DNA of 64,000 nt from Halomonas sp. QHL1 (lineage in GTDB: Bacteria; Pseudomonadota; Gammaproteobacteria; Pseudomonadales; Halomonadaceae). The first letter of the stretch is position 1, and each line of letters begins with the position of its first letter. The notes below the pieces were generated by a model. That model saw only the letters and a list, made by a program, of their open reading frames with translations. It was not told where the DNA came from and made no database searches. The stretch spans positions 3,096,419 through 3,160,418 of the forward strand of contig NZ_MINL01000001.1 of the NCBI RefSeq assembly GCF_001882345.1. The letters are read 5' to 3'. A program made the translations under genes and the position numbers. This document shows, piece after piece, positions 1-8,674 of the stretch.

Positions 1-40
1 CATGAACTACCGTGAATCTGACACTGGAACGGAGACCAAT

Positions 41-619
41 ATGGCTAAAATTAAAGCTGGGGATGATAAGGATAGGCGCTTGGTAGAGGTTATTTACCAT
101 GAGTTTATGCTTGCTGAGTTGGCCTTTCACCGCTTTCTTAAAGCCGCTGAGGATAAAAGACTTCAAGGAAGCACGTATGAGAGGAAACTAGCTGTTTACA
201 ATTCCTATGCTGAGATGGTTTGTCGGCTTTACGAATTCTATATGGCTGCTTTTAAAAGGGACCAGGGCTCCACTGAGTTAAGCTGGGAAATAGCTGATCT
301 TATGCTCACCGAGGAGGCACAAAAATACTTTGACAACACGAAGGAGAGAATCCTGCGTGGCATTCACTTACCCGAAGACAATGACGTTTCCTATTATGAT
401 TACAAAGTGCCTATCGAATTTGGTAAGCATATGCGGGATATAAGAAACAACCACCACCACTCAGATTACCGACGTGTCAGCGGTAGCCGACCTTCATTGA
501 AAGCTTTTTTTGACGGTTATCATATGAGCCTTGTCGGGTTGCTGAGACAAGGGGGTTATTGGTCGCGTGGAAATTTAGGTGACCGTAGACTCACTCATGT
601 TGACGAGTTCGAGATATGA
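41..619 (+). CDS. hypothetical protein, unknown function
   Basis: The 192-residue product is not recognised. The frame stays open upstream to position 2, but a GGAG at 31-34 sits six bases before the ATG at 41, so that start is preferred. The protein looks soluble, with no signal peptide or membrane segment. It is rich in charged residues and aromatic residues and has a His run (HHHH) near residue 146. Base composition is visibly more AT-rich than the rest of the window and codon use differs (many AAA, GAT, TTT). It lies beyond the 3' end of a tRNA-Pro gene, so it could belong to an accessory island extending to the left. Function unknown. Confidence 0.7.
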   Translation: MAKIKAGDDKDRRLVEVIYHEFMLAELAFHRFLKAAEDKRLQGSTYERKLAVYNSYAEMVCRLYEFYMAAFKRDQGSTELSWEIADLMLTEEAQKYFDNTKERILRGIHLPEDNDVSYYDYKVPIEFGKHMRDIRNNHHHSDYRRVSGSRPSLKAFFDGYHMSLVGLLRQGGYWSRGNLGDRRLTHVDEFEI

Positions 620-970
620 AAAGAGGATGAGCACGCCCTTTAGTAGCAGCTGCTAATGATGAGATTGCTGAAACATTCGCTGGCTGCCTTTGAACCTTGC
701 TCAGAGCTTAGTGTGGCGTAGAAGGCCTTGCAGCAATTTTAACAAGCTCTAAAATTAAAAGCCTAGGGGTGCTGTTAGCCCCTAATGCGTGTCCAAAGGT
801 TATGTCGAATATTCGGCTTCAATATTGATATGCGCAAAACGAGAATAAGCCGACCATGGAGGCCGGCTTATCGGGTAAGAGCTTAGATGATTTGGACAGA
901 TGCTGGACTGTTGATCCATGCTTTTGATTCAAAAATAAGCGGTTGCTTATCATCTAAGTCTTTGAATTAT
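620..970. other. intergenic stretch with inverted repeats
   Basis: No credible gene is seen here. It holds an 8 bp inverted repeat ATAAGCCG/CGGCTTAT (845-852 and 864-871), a 10 bp perfect inverted repeat CTTAGATGAT/ATCATCTAAG (882-891 and 949-958), and the tRNA terminator at 931-950. Its composition is AT-rich, like the gene to its left. Confidence 0.6.
931..950 (-). terminator. rho-independent terminator of tRNA-Pro
   Basis: Read on the minus strand: ATAAGC, loop AACC, GCTTAT, then a short T run. It starts about 20 bases past the tRNA 3' end, so it most likely ends the tRNA-Pro transcript. Confidence 0.65.
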
Positions 971-1047
971 TGGTCGGAATAGCAGGATTCGAACCTACGA
1001 CCTCTGCCTCCCGAAGGCAGCGCTCTACCAAGCTGAGCTATATTCCG
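971..1047 (-). tRNA. tRNA-Pro (anticodon CGG)
   Basis: A 77-nt cloverleaf on the minus strand with an encoded CCA. The acceptor stem is CGGAATA/TATTCCG, the D-loop contains AGCTTGGTAGAG, the anticodon stem CTGCC/GGCAG encloses TTCGGGA (anticodon CGG), and the T-arm has GGTTCGAATCC. The plus-strand reading frame over it is an artefact of the tRNA sequence. Confidence 0.97.
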
Positions 1048-1147
1048 AAAGTTGCCGAGCTGTGCTCATCTGTGCTCAACGACGGAGGAGGATCATACTT
1101 AGCCGGGCGTGTTTTTTCAAGTCCTCGGCAGTGCGATCCTCCAATAT

Positions 1148-2152
1148 TTATGCTTGGCGATCAACCGCTAAACGGGCCAGCTGGGCCATGCTGTCGCGGT
1201 AGGCGCTGGGCGGTAGTGCATCTAACTGCTGCAGGGCTTTATCGGCCATCTCTTCGGCCCGCTGGCGGGTATAGTTAAGTGCGCCGGTAGCGTGAATAAT
1301 TTCCAAAACGGCGTCTAGCTGCTCAAGCCCGCCATTGCGAATCACTTGGCGAATCAGCTTGGCCTGTTCCGGCGTGCCTTGCTCCATCGCGTGGATCAGC
1401 GGCAGTGTCGGTTTGCCTTCCGCCAAGTCATCGCCAACGTTTTTGCCCATGGCATCGGCGTCGCCCTGGTAATCCAACAGGTCATCAATTAACTGAAAGG
1501 CGAGACCCAGGTAGCGGCCGTAATACTGTAGCGCGCGCTCCTGTTCCGGCGTTGCTTCTGCCAGCACGGCACCGCTGTGGGAAGCCGCTTCAAACAACAT
1601 GGCGGTTTTGCCCAAAATGGTCTCGAAGTAATCCTCTTCGGAGATGCTGGGGTTGCCGATGTTGGTCAACTGCAGCACTTCGCCTTCCGCGATGATGCAG
1701 GTAGCGCCAGAAAGGATCGCCATGATGCGCATCGAGCCTACATCGACCATCATCTGAAACGAGCGTGCGTAGAGGAAATCACCTACTAATACCGAGGGCG
1801 CATTGCCCCAGGCGTCATTGGCGGTTTTCTTACCCCGGCGCATATGCGATTCATCCACCACGTCATCGTGTAGCAGCGTGGAGGTGTGCATAAACTCTAT
1901 TAAGGTGGCGAGCGGAATATGCTTGTCGCCGGTGTAATCGAGGGAGCGGGCGGCTAGAAGTGCCAATAAAGGGCGCAGGCGCTTGCCGCCGCTTTCAGTA
2001 ATGTACTGACCAATCGTTTCGACCAGCGGCACTTTAGAGTTGAGCTGCTCGACAATCGTCCGGTTGACGGCTGCGAAGTCATCGGCCACCACGGCGTGCA
2101 GCGGTGAAGGCGTTGGGCTGACGGGCTGGGCTGAGGAGACGTTAGCAGTCAT
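1148..2152 (-). CDS. ispB: polyprenyl (octaprenyl/solanesyl) diphosphate synthase
   Basis: This trans-prenyltransferase elongates farnesyl diphosphate with isopentenyl diphosphate to make the ubiquinone side chain; it is cytosolic and all-alpha. The product has 334 residues. It has the GGKR substrate motif (55-58), the first Asp-rich motif DDVVD (96-100) and the second motif DDLLD (223-227). The N-terminus is about 10 residues longer than E. coli IspB and Pro/Ser-rich. Halomonas species usually carry ubiquinone-9, so the product may be solanesyl rather than octaprenyl diphosphate; this is inference. It is divergent from rplU, the conserved arrangement in gammaproteobacteria. A clear ribosome site is lacking before the ATG at 2152. 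Confidence 0.96.
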   Translation of the reverse strand: MTANVSSAQPVSPTPSPLHAVVADDFAAVNRTIVEQLNSKVPLVETIGQYITESGGKRLRPLLALLAARSLDYTGDKHIPLATLIEFMHTSTLLHDDVVDESHMRRGKKTANDAWGNAPSVLVGDFLYARSFQMMVDVGSMRIMAILSGATCIIAEGEVLQLTNIGNPSISEEDYFETILGKTAMLFEAASHSGAVLAEATPEQERALQYYGRYLGLAFQLIDDLLDYQGDADAMGKNVGDDLAEGKPTLPLIHAMEQGTPEQAKLIRQVIRNGGLEQLDAVLEIIHATGALNYTRQRAEEMADKALQQLDALPPSAYRDSMAQLARLAVDRQA

Positions 2153-2231
2153 GGGATCCGTTCATCGCGGCAGCGGGAGGCGGTAAGTGCCGCCCGTATT
2201 TGTGGAGTAAATGTGATCATGTGTTGGGGTC

Positions 2232-2260
2232 ATGCTATGGGGCTGCCTGTTGGGCGTCAA
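2232..2260 (-). promoter_or_regulatory. sigma70-type promoter of ispB
   Basis: On the minus strand, TTGACG (2260-2255) is followed after exactly 17 bases by TAGCAT (2237-2232), about 80 bases before the ispB start. The -35 matches the consensus at 5 of 6 and the -10 at 4 of 6. Confidence 0.6.
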
Positions 2261-2334
2261 GACACCCGCTGTGGTCACGTTATGATACGCCGTTATAAGG
2301 AGAGGGTAGTGTCAATTGACAAGGGCCTGTGGTC

Positions 2335-2363
2335 TTGTGGTAAGAGAAGATAGTCGTTATAAT
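2335..2363 (+). promoter_or_regulatory. sigma70-type promoter of rplU-rpmA
   Basis: TTGTGG (2335-2340), a 17-base spacer and a perfect TATAAT (2358-2363). This leaves a leader of about 130 bases before rplU. The 12 bp palindrome TGTCAATTGACA at 2310-2321 lies just upstream and could be an operator. Confidence 0.7.
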
Positions 2364-2500
2364 CCGCGACCCACTCATCATGCTCCCTGTCAGATGGCTC
2401 CAAAAGGGGCGCCACTCGCAGCAGGTCGATAAGAGCGGAAGGCGATGAGCGTTGGTTACGCGGGGCGTAACCGGCATTAACGACAAGTCCGGAGAGCGAC

Positions 2501-2812
2501 ATGTACGCAATTATTAAAAGCGGTGGCAAGCAGTACCGTGTTCAAGAAGGTCAAACCCTCAAACTTGAAAAAATCGAAGTCGCTACCGGCGAAACGATTG
2601 AGTTTGAAGAAGTGCTGATGGTCGCTGACGGCGATGACTTCAATATCGGTGCGCCGATGATCAGTGGTGCTAAAGTCTCTGCCGAAGTGGTTTCCCACGG
2701 CCGTGGCGATAAAGTCACCATCATCAAGTTCCGTCGTCGTAAGCACAGCATGAAGCGTCAGGGCCACCGCCAGTGGTTCACTGAAGTCAAAATTACCGGA
2801 ATTTCTGCGTAA
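2501..2812 (+). CDS. rplU: 50S ribosomal protein L21
   Basis: A 103-residue L21 that binds 23S rRNA in the large subunit. It has the family start [14 protein letters not shown], the basic [15 protein letters not shown] segment and a C-terminal VKITGI. Its length is the same as E. coli L21. GGAG precedes the ATG. It is followed 29 bases later by rpmA in the conserved rplU-rpmA-obgE order. Confidence 0.98.
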   Translation: MYAIIKSGGKQYRVQEGQTLKLEKIEVATGETIEFEEVLMVADGDDFNIGAPMISGAKVSAEVVSHGRGDKVTIIKFRRRKHSMKRQGHRQWFTEVKITGISA

Positions 2813-2841
2813 GCGGTCAATTCCCTTAGGAGGATTTTGCA

Positions 2842-3099
2842 ATGGCACATAAAAAGGCAGCCGGCTCCACGCGTAATGGTCGCGATTCCGAGTCCAAACG
2901 CTTAGGTGTGAAACTCTTCGGTGGCCAAGCGGCGACTGCGGGTAACATCATCGTTCGTCAGCGCGGCACGCGTTTCCACGCGGGCACAGGCGTAGGCCTT
3001 GGTCGTGACCACACACTGTTCGCTCTGAGCGACGGTTTTGTGAAGTTTGAGACCAAAGGCCCGAAAAACCGCAAGTTCGTTAGCATCGTTTCTGCCTAA
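2842..3099 (+). CDS. rpmA: 50S ribosomal protein L27
   Basis: An 85-residue L27. The [17 protein letters not shown]-terminus reaches the peptidyl-transferase centre in related ribosomes. It starts directly at MAHKK, so no N-terminal propeptide is present, unlike in Firmicutes. It has a strong ribosome site, TAGGAGG, and is cotranscribed with rplU. Confidence 0.98.
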   Translation: MAHKKAAGSTRNGRDSESKRLGVKLFGGQAATAGNIIVRQRGTRFHAGTGVGLGRDHTLFALSDGFVKFETKGPKNRKFVSIVSA

Positions 3100-3149
3100 A
3101 CGGCTAGTGCTATGCTCGTAACTGTAAGAAAAAGTTGCGAGAAAAAAAG

Positions 3150-3173
3150 GCCCCGCTATGGCGGGGCTTTTTT
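3150..3173 (+). terminator. rho-independent terminator after rpmA
   Basis: Stem GCCCCGC (3150-3156), loop TATG, GCGGGGC (3161-3167), then six T. An A run precedes it. It separates rplU-rpmA from obgE. Confidence 0.9.
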
Positions 3174-3200
3174 GTCGGTTAAATCTCTTTTCCAATACGC

Positions 3201-3242
3201 TTTACCACGATGTTTTTACCACCATGTCTTTATCAGTATGCT
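3201..3242. repeat. three degenerate 14 bp tandem units before obgE
   Basis: TTTACCACGATGTT (3201-3214), TTTACCACCATGTC (3215-3228) and TTTATCAGTATGCT (3229-3242). The first two differ at two positions. They lie between the rpmA terminator and the obgE start. One of a recurring class in this window. Confidence 0.7.
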
Positions 3243-3294
3243 GGTGGTAATAAAGGTTTGGGAAAAGATTTGGGAAAACAGCAGTGCATATTAG

Positions 3295-4509
<1,215 letters not shown>

Positions 4510-4565
4510 TGGTATTGAGCGGGTGGGTTCGGTAGTAAGCTAAAATAGGTAGTAGGTAAAAAAGA

Positions 4566-4590
4566 GGGCTGCGTTCGCGCGGCCCCTTTT
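4566..4590 (+). terminator. terminator after obgE
   Basis: Stem GGGCTGCG (4566-4573), loop TTCG, CGCGGCCC (4578-4585), followed by CTTTT. An A run lies on the other side. Confidence 0.8.
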
Positions 4591-4616
4591 ATGGGCGTCT
4601 GATTGAGGTGGGTCGC

Positions 4617-5756
4617 ATGGAAAGTAACGAGCAAATCCTGGGCCGCAGCGCGCTAAGTCGTGCGCGGCGGGTAGTGGTGAAGATTGGCAGTGCGTTGCTG
4701 ACTAACGATGGTCGCGGCCTGGACGAAGCTGCTATTGGCGGCTGGGTGGATCAAATCGCCGCCTTGCACCAGCAAGGCATTGAAGTGGTGCTGGTCTCTT
4801 CCGGCGCCGTGGCGGCGGGCATGGTGCGTCTTGGCTGGCAGGTGCGCCCCAGCGCCGTGCATGAACTGCAGGCGGCCGCCGCCGTTGGTCAAAATGGCCT
4901 GACCCAGTGCTACGAGCAGCACTTTGCCCGCCACGACATGCTCACCGCGCAGGTTCTGCTTACCCATGACGACCTTTCTAACCGCAAGCGCTACCTCAAT
5001 GCTCTCTCTGCGCTGCGCACGCTAGTAGAGATGCGCGTGGTGCCGGTGATCAATGAAAACGACACCGTGGTCACCGATGAGATTCGCTTCGGCGATAACG
5101 ACACCCTAGGGGCACTGGTCGCTAATCTTTTGGAAGCGGATGCGTTGCTGCTACTGACCGACCAGGAAGGCCTGTTTGACGCCGACCCGCGCCACAATCC
5201 AAACGCTCAGATGATTGGTGAGGGGCGCGCCGACGACCCGCGCTTAGCCGCCGTGGCAGGCAGCGGCGGGGCACTGGGACGTGGCGGTATGAGCACCAAA
5301 GTGCGCGCGGCGCAGTTGGCGGCGCGCTCTGGGGCGGTCACGGTGATTGCCAGCGGTCGCCAGCCTGACGTCATCAACCGGATAATGGCGGGCGAAGCGC
5401 TAGGCACGCTGCTGCGTCCTGATCAAGTGCCCATGGCGGCGCGCAAGCGATGGCTGGCGGGTCAACTGCAGGTGCGTGGCACGCTGGTGCTGGATGCCGG
5501 TGCGGTCAAAGTGCTGCGCGATAAAGGCTCTAGTCTATTAGCGGTGGGTGTGCGCAATGTGCAGGGCGGCTTTAAACGCGGCGATATGGTGGTGTGCGTG
5601 GATGAGCAGGGTGCGTCAGTGGCCAAAGGCTTGGTGAACTATGGCGCCGATGAAGCGCGCCAGCTGGCGGGCCAACCCAGCCATCAGATTGAAGCGATCC
5701 TTGGTTACGTGGAAGCTCATGAGCTGATTCACCGCGATAATCTTGTGGTCTTATAA
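4617..5756 (+). CDS. proB: glutamate 5-kinase
   Basis: First step of proline synthesis: ATP-dependent phosphorylation of glutamate to glutamyl 5-phosphate, normally feedback-inhibited by proline. The product has an amino acid kinase domain ([11 protein letters not shown] near the start, [27 protein letters not shown]) and a C-terminal PUA domain (about 280-379). A GTG at 4608 is also in frame, but GAGGTGG at 4605-4611 places the ribosome site before the ATG at 4617, giving 379 residues. Proline is a common osmolyte precursor in halophiles. No proA neighbour is present in the window. Confidence 0.97.
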   Translation: MESNEQILGRSALSRARRVVVKIGSALLTNDGRGLDEAAIGGWVDQIAALHQQGIEVVLVSSGAVAAGMVRLGWQVRPSAVHELQAAAAVGQNGLTQCYEQHFARHDMLTAQVLLTHDDLSNRKRYLNALSALRTLVEMRVVPVINENDTVVTDEIRFGDNDTLGALVANLLEADALLLLTDQEGLFDADPRHNPNAQMIGEGRADDPRLAAVAGSGGALGRGGMSTKVRAAQLAARSGAVTVIASGRQPDVINRIMAGEALGTLLRPDQVPMAARKRWLAGQLQVRGTLVLDAGAVKVLRDKGSSLLAVGVRNVQGGFKRGDMVVCVDEQGASVAKGLVNYGADEARQLAGQPSHQIEAILGYVEAHELIHRDNLVVL

Positions 5757-5789
5757 CCTTGTGGTCATATAACCTTAGTGCCGTATGCC
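5742..5789. repeat. three degenerate 16 bp tandem units over the proB stop codon
   Basis: CTTGTGGTCTTATAAC (5742-5757), CTTGTGGTCATATAAC (5758-5773) and CTTAGTGCCGTATGCC (5774-5789). The first two differ at one position. The first unit contains the proB stop codon, so the duplication extends the 3' end of the gene. Confidence 0.8.
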
Positions 5790-5791
5790 GA

Positions 5792-6784
5792 CTAGCGCGC
5801 CGCTGGCGGAAGAGGCACCTGATGCGGCCAGTCGTTGGGCACTAAAAACAGCCGTTCGTAGTGCTCTTCTTCTGGGCAATAAAGCATCACTTGCTGGGGG
5901 GAGCGCCACGCTTGCACCCTATCAATAATAGCGGGTAGTAGCTCCTCCGCAGGGCGGAAAGCGCTGAGTGGCGGTGTTGCCAGCCAGTGAGGCTTTTCCA
6001 GCCATACCATGCGCGGCATGCTGGGAAAGCGGGCGGCCAGCGCAGGCCAGTCACGTAAGTAGCACCAGGTACCTCGGCGGTGGTCTGCCGTCGCGCCCTC
6101 CGGCGCTGGCATGGCTGCGTGCCAGGGATAATAAAGCACGCCGGGCATGGCCAGCCGCTGGGTTAACTGCTCGACTAAACGCCTATCAGGAACACCCAGA
6201 TCCCGTGGCGTTAGCCAATGCGATAGTGCTTGCAGCGCGGGCGCCGTGGTTGAAAGGGGCAGTTGATGTCGTCGTAGGTGAGTGCATTTAAGCGCTAGGC
6301 TGTCTAGTCCGCCAGGACCTATCCAACGACTTTGACTCTTCAAATCCCCAGGCCCTTCAGGTAGACCCAGATAGAACTTAATGGCGACTTCTAAATGCAC
6401 CGGCGCAGGGTTGTCGCGGGTTCTGTAGAGCATATCCAGCTCGCCCAGGGTGTTGCGCTGACGCGTAATGCGCACGTTTCTAGCGAGCAGTCGCGTATTC
6501 GGTGCATGATCTAACAGCGTATGCCACAGGCGTTCGTGGTAGTGCCCCATGCGCGTTGCGCGGCTGCCGTTCAAGGCGATTAATGGTGGGCGGCCAAGCT
6601 GACGTAGCCAGGGCAGTAGCGCTTGCTCCAGCCCTAGCTCTTTAATGGTGGGCCGCCCGCCACAGGGAATCGGCGGTGGAAGCTCCACCAGATCAGGCGT
6701 GGCGACAAGCCAAGCTAAATCCCGCAGCACCGTTGAGCCGAGTTCTTCATTCCCTAGCGCGCCGTCAACGCCTTCGTTCAGCAC
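5792..6784 (-). CDS. DUF1853 family protein
   Basis: A 330-residue cytosolic protein that I assign to the DUF1853 family by its overall pattern; its function is not known. It contains GELDMLYR (114-121) and HLEVAIKFYL (130-139), and this acidic plus E/K arrangement resembles a PD-(D/E)XK nuclease core. The spacing between the E and the K is not the classical one, so the nuclease idea is weak. The start is GTG at 6784 with GAGGAGA ahead. It converges on proB and stands alone in its direction. Confidence 0.8.
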   Translation of the reverse strand: MLNEGVDGALGNEELGSTVLRDLAWLVATPDLVELPPPIPCGGRPTIKELGLEQALLPWLRQLGRPPLIALNGSRATRMGHYHERLWHTLLDHAPNTRLLARNVRITRQRNTLGELDMLYRTRDNPAPVHLEVAIKFYLGLPEGPGDLKSQSRWIGPGGLDSLALKCTHLRRHQLPLSTTAPALQALSHWLTPRDLGVPDRRLVEQLTQRLAMPGVLYYPWHAAMPAPEGATADHRRGTWCYLRDWPALAARFPSMPRMVWLEKPHWLATPPLSAFRPAEELLPAIIDRVQAWRSPQQVMLYCPEEEHYERLFLVPNDWPHQVPLPPAAR

Positions 6785-6824
6785 GGGTTTCTCCTCAGCA
6801 CCTTGGTAAGGTCGGCACTATACA

Positions 6825-6872
6825 TTTAGCTGCATGACTTTTTAGCTGTATGACTTTTTAGTTGTATAGTTT
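6825..6872. repeat. three degenerate 16 bp tandem units before the DUF1853 gene
   Basis: TTTAGCTGCATGACTT (6825-6840), TTTAGCTGTATGACTT (6841-6856) and TTTAGTTGTATAGTTT (6857-6872). The first two differ at one position. They lie 40-90 bases upstream of the DUF1853 start (minus strand), where a promoter would sit. Confidence 0.85.
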
Positions 6873-6892
6873 GGCAGCCTACCATAAACGCA

Positions 6893-6916
6893 GCGGGCTC
6901 CCCGTAGGGAGCCCGC
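6893..6916 (-). terminator. hairpin after the PepSY gene
   Basis: Perfect 10 bp stem GCGGGCTCCC/GGGAGCCCGC with a 4-base loop, located 40 bases past the stop of the minus-strand PepSY gene. The downstream T run is weak, so it may be a processing hairpin rather than a strong terminator. Confidence 0.6.
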
Positions 6917-6955
6917 AAGATGGTTTAAAGCGCCGCCATTAGCGTTGGGGCGCGT

Positions 6956-7432
6956 TTAATCGCGGTCAATTTGGGTAACTTCGTAAGAGCCTTGGCGCAC
7001 GCTGATTTCTAGTTCGCGGCCATTTTCATCGCGGCCTTCCACTTCTATCATGCCGCTTTCATCAATATCAATATCTTCAAATTCAACCATACCTTCCTGG
7101 TTGGCAACATCTAAGGCTTGGCGAATATCGTCTTCACTCATGCCCCAAGCGCCGGTAATCAGGCGTTCGCGTTTTTCTTCCAGCGTTTCACCGTCATCAA
7201 GGGAAAAATCTACGTCGGCGAACCATTCATCGTCTAACCAGCCTTCCACTTCTACGCGGCCACGGCTTTTAATGCTAACTTCTTCGTAGTGGCTGAAGCC
7301 GTAGGCATTGGCGTGGGTCAGTACGTCATCAATGCGATCCATCGGCAGCGAATCGGCCTGGGCACTACCGGCAGCAGCGGCAAGTAGCAGCGCAGAGGTC
7401 GGGATCAGCAGCATTTTTTTCATGGTGTTCAT
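6956..7432 (-). CDS. secreted PepSY-domain protein
   Basis: A 158-residue product with a signal peptide (MNTMKKMLLIPTSALLLAAA, cut near AQA). The frame is open further upstream, but AAGGAA precedes the ATG at 7432 and the signal peptide starts there. The mature part is very acidic and contains two PepSY-like halves, about 28-90 and 95-158. PepSY domains are known as inhibitory or binding modules outside the cytoplasm. It is divergent from a second PepSY gene and a two-component system, so it may be their target or modulator; this is inference. Confidence 0.8.
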   Translation of the reverse strand: MNTMKKMLLIPTSALLLAAAAGSAQADSLPMDRIDDVLTHANAYGFSHYEEVSIKSRGRVEVEGWLDDEWFADVDFSLDDGETLEEKRERLITGAWGMSEDDIRQALDVANQEGMVEFEDIDIDESGMIEVEGRDENGRELEISVRQGSYEVTQIDRD

Positions 7433-7552
7433 AGCAAATTCCTTCTTCACGTATCTGTACATGGATGTCTGTACGAAAATGAGTAAACGGCATTCAGCGA
7501 ATGCGACAGTGAATTTATACCACCACGATACTTTCCTTAAGCTGACAAAGCT

Positions 7553-7569
7553 GTTCATCTAACGTTCAT
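7553..7569. promoter_or_regulatory. GTTCAT direct repeat, candidate response-regulator box
   Basis: GTTCAT (7553-7558), CTAAC, GTTCAT (7564-7569): a perfect direct repeat with an 11 bp period, the geometry bound by OmpR-family regulators such as PhoP or PhoB. It lies in the 160 bp divergent region, 24 bases before the plus-strand PepSY start. Confidence 0.5.
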
Positions 7570-7592
7570 GTTGCCTTTGGCATGCTGACCCT

Positions 7593-7961
7593 ATGAGTAA
7601 ACGCCTACGTCACTTTATAAAGCTACTGCGCAGCGTCTCGCGACGCCCTCGCTGCAACGTCACTGGGTTAGCCTTGGTGCTGTTGCTGGCGGGTAGTGCA
7701 GTGGGTGACCAGCATTGGGAGTCGCTACATGGCGAAGTGCGCCGCGGCGAAGTCGTACCTCTCGAGACTATTTTGGATTGGCTGGAAGCGCACTATATAG
7801 GCGAAGTGCTGGAAGTTGAGGTGGAGCGTGAAGGGGGCTATGTCGAGTATGAAATTAAACTGCTCGGCCCCCAGGGCCAAGTTGTCGAGTTCGAATTTGA
7901 CGGCCATAACGGCCAATTGATGGCTATTGAAGGAGTGCGTATCAATGATATGCGCCGCTAG
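7593..7961 (+). CDS. PepSY-domain membrane-anchored or secreted protein
   Basis: A 122-residue product. The basic N-terminus is followed by a hydrophobic stretch (about 24-37, TGLALVLLLAGSAVG), read as a signal peptide or anchor, then one PepSY domain (about 45-118, with ETILDWLEAHYIGEVLEVEVE). It is 38 bases upstream of an OmpR-family regulator and probably in the same operon. A periplasmic PepSY partner of a sensor kinase is a recurrent arrangement in gammaproteobacteria. No strong ribosome site is visible. Confidence 0.8.
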   Translation: MSKRLRHFIKLLRSVSRRPRCNVTGLALVLLLAGSAVGDQHWESLHGEVRRGEVVPLETILDWLEAHYIGEVLEVEVEREGGYVEYEIKLLGPQGQVVEFEFDGHNGQLMAIEGVRINDMRR

Positions 7962-7999
7962 CCTGTTGATGTAACTTGCCAAAGAAGGGTAGTTAGCCG

Positions 8000-8674
8000 A
8001 TGAAGTGTTTGTTGGTAGAGGACGACCAGGCGCTGGCTCGCGAGTTGAGCCAAGCATTACGCGACGGAGACTGGCTTGTAGAGCATGCGGCTACCGGCCA
8101 GGATGCCGATTTTCTGGTGCGCACCGAAGCCTACGACACGCTGATTCTGGATGTCGGGCTACCCGATGGCGATGGCACTCGTTGGCTTTCGGCATGGCGG
8201 GAAGATGGCATCGACCTACCGGTGCTTATTCTTACTGCCCGAGAGCGCTGGGCAGATAAAGCCGCGGGATTTACCGCCGGGGCGGATGACTACGTCACCA
8301 AGCCATTCGAGTCTGCGGAAGTACTGTTTCGCCTGCGCGCTTTAGTGCGCCGCAGTCACGGCCATGCCCATCCAGTACTGAAAGTAGGCGAATTGAATTT
8401 AGACACCCACACCCAGCACGTCACCTTGGCAGGGCGGCCTGTGGGATTAACCGCCCAGGAAACCCGCCTGCTCGGCTATTTAATGCACGCCGCACCGCGG
8501 GTGGTGAGCCGCACCGAGCTTTCAGAGCACGTTTACGACCGCGACCATGAGCCGGACTCTAATGTGATTGACGTTCAAGTCAGCCGTCTGCGCCGTAAGT
8601 TGGGCAGTTGGCGAATTGCCACCCTACGTGGCCAGGGCTACCGACTACTGGCAGAAGAGCCCGCCATCGAATGA
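8000..8674 (+). CDS. OmpR-family response regulator
   Basis: A 224-residue two-domain regulator. The receiver domain (1-120) has the acidic pocket ED (7-8), the phospho-acceptor D51 in LILDVGLPDG, a switch threonine in LILTAR and K in VTKPF. The C-terminal winged helix (about 127-220) ends in VIDVQVSRLRRKL and RGQGYRL. It belongs to the QseB/PmrA/PhoP branch. Its 3' end overlaps the kinase gene by ATGA, so the two are translationally coupled. It could autoregulate through the GTTCAT repeat at 7553-7569. Confidence 0.93.
   Translation: MKCLLVEDDQALARELSQALRDGDWLVEHAATGQDADFLVRTEAYDTLILDVGLPDGDGTRWLSAWREDGIDLPVLILTARERWADKAAGFTAGADDYVTKPFESAEVLFRLRALVRRSHGHAHPVLKVGELNLDTHTQHVTLAGRPVGLTAQETRLLGYLMHAAPRVVSRTELSEHVYDRDHEPDSNVIDVQVSRLRRKLGSWRIATLRGQGYRLLAEEPAIE

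Noticed and set aside
970..1278. Plus-strand frame MVGIAGFEPTTSAS over the tRNA-Pro
   Set aside because: It is the well-known false protein made by reading across a tRNA; the cloverleaf and ispB on the other strand explain it.
2310..2321. TTGACA within TGTCAATTGACA as the rplU -35
   Set aside because: No -10 at a proper spacing; TATAAT at 2358 is 36 bases away and is better served by TTGTGG at 2335. It may still be an operator.
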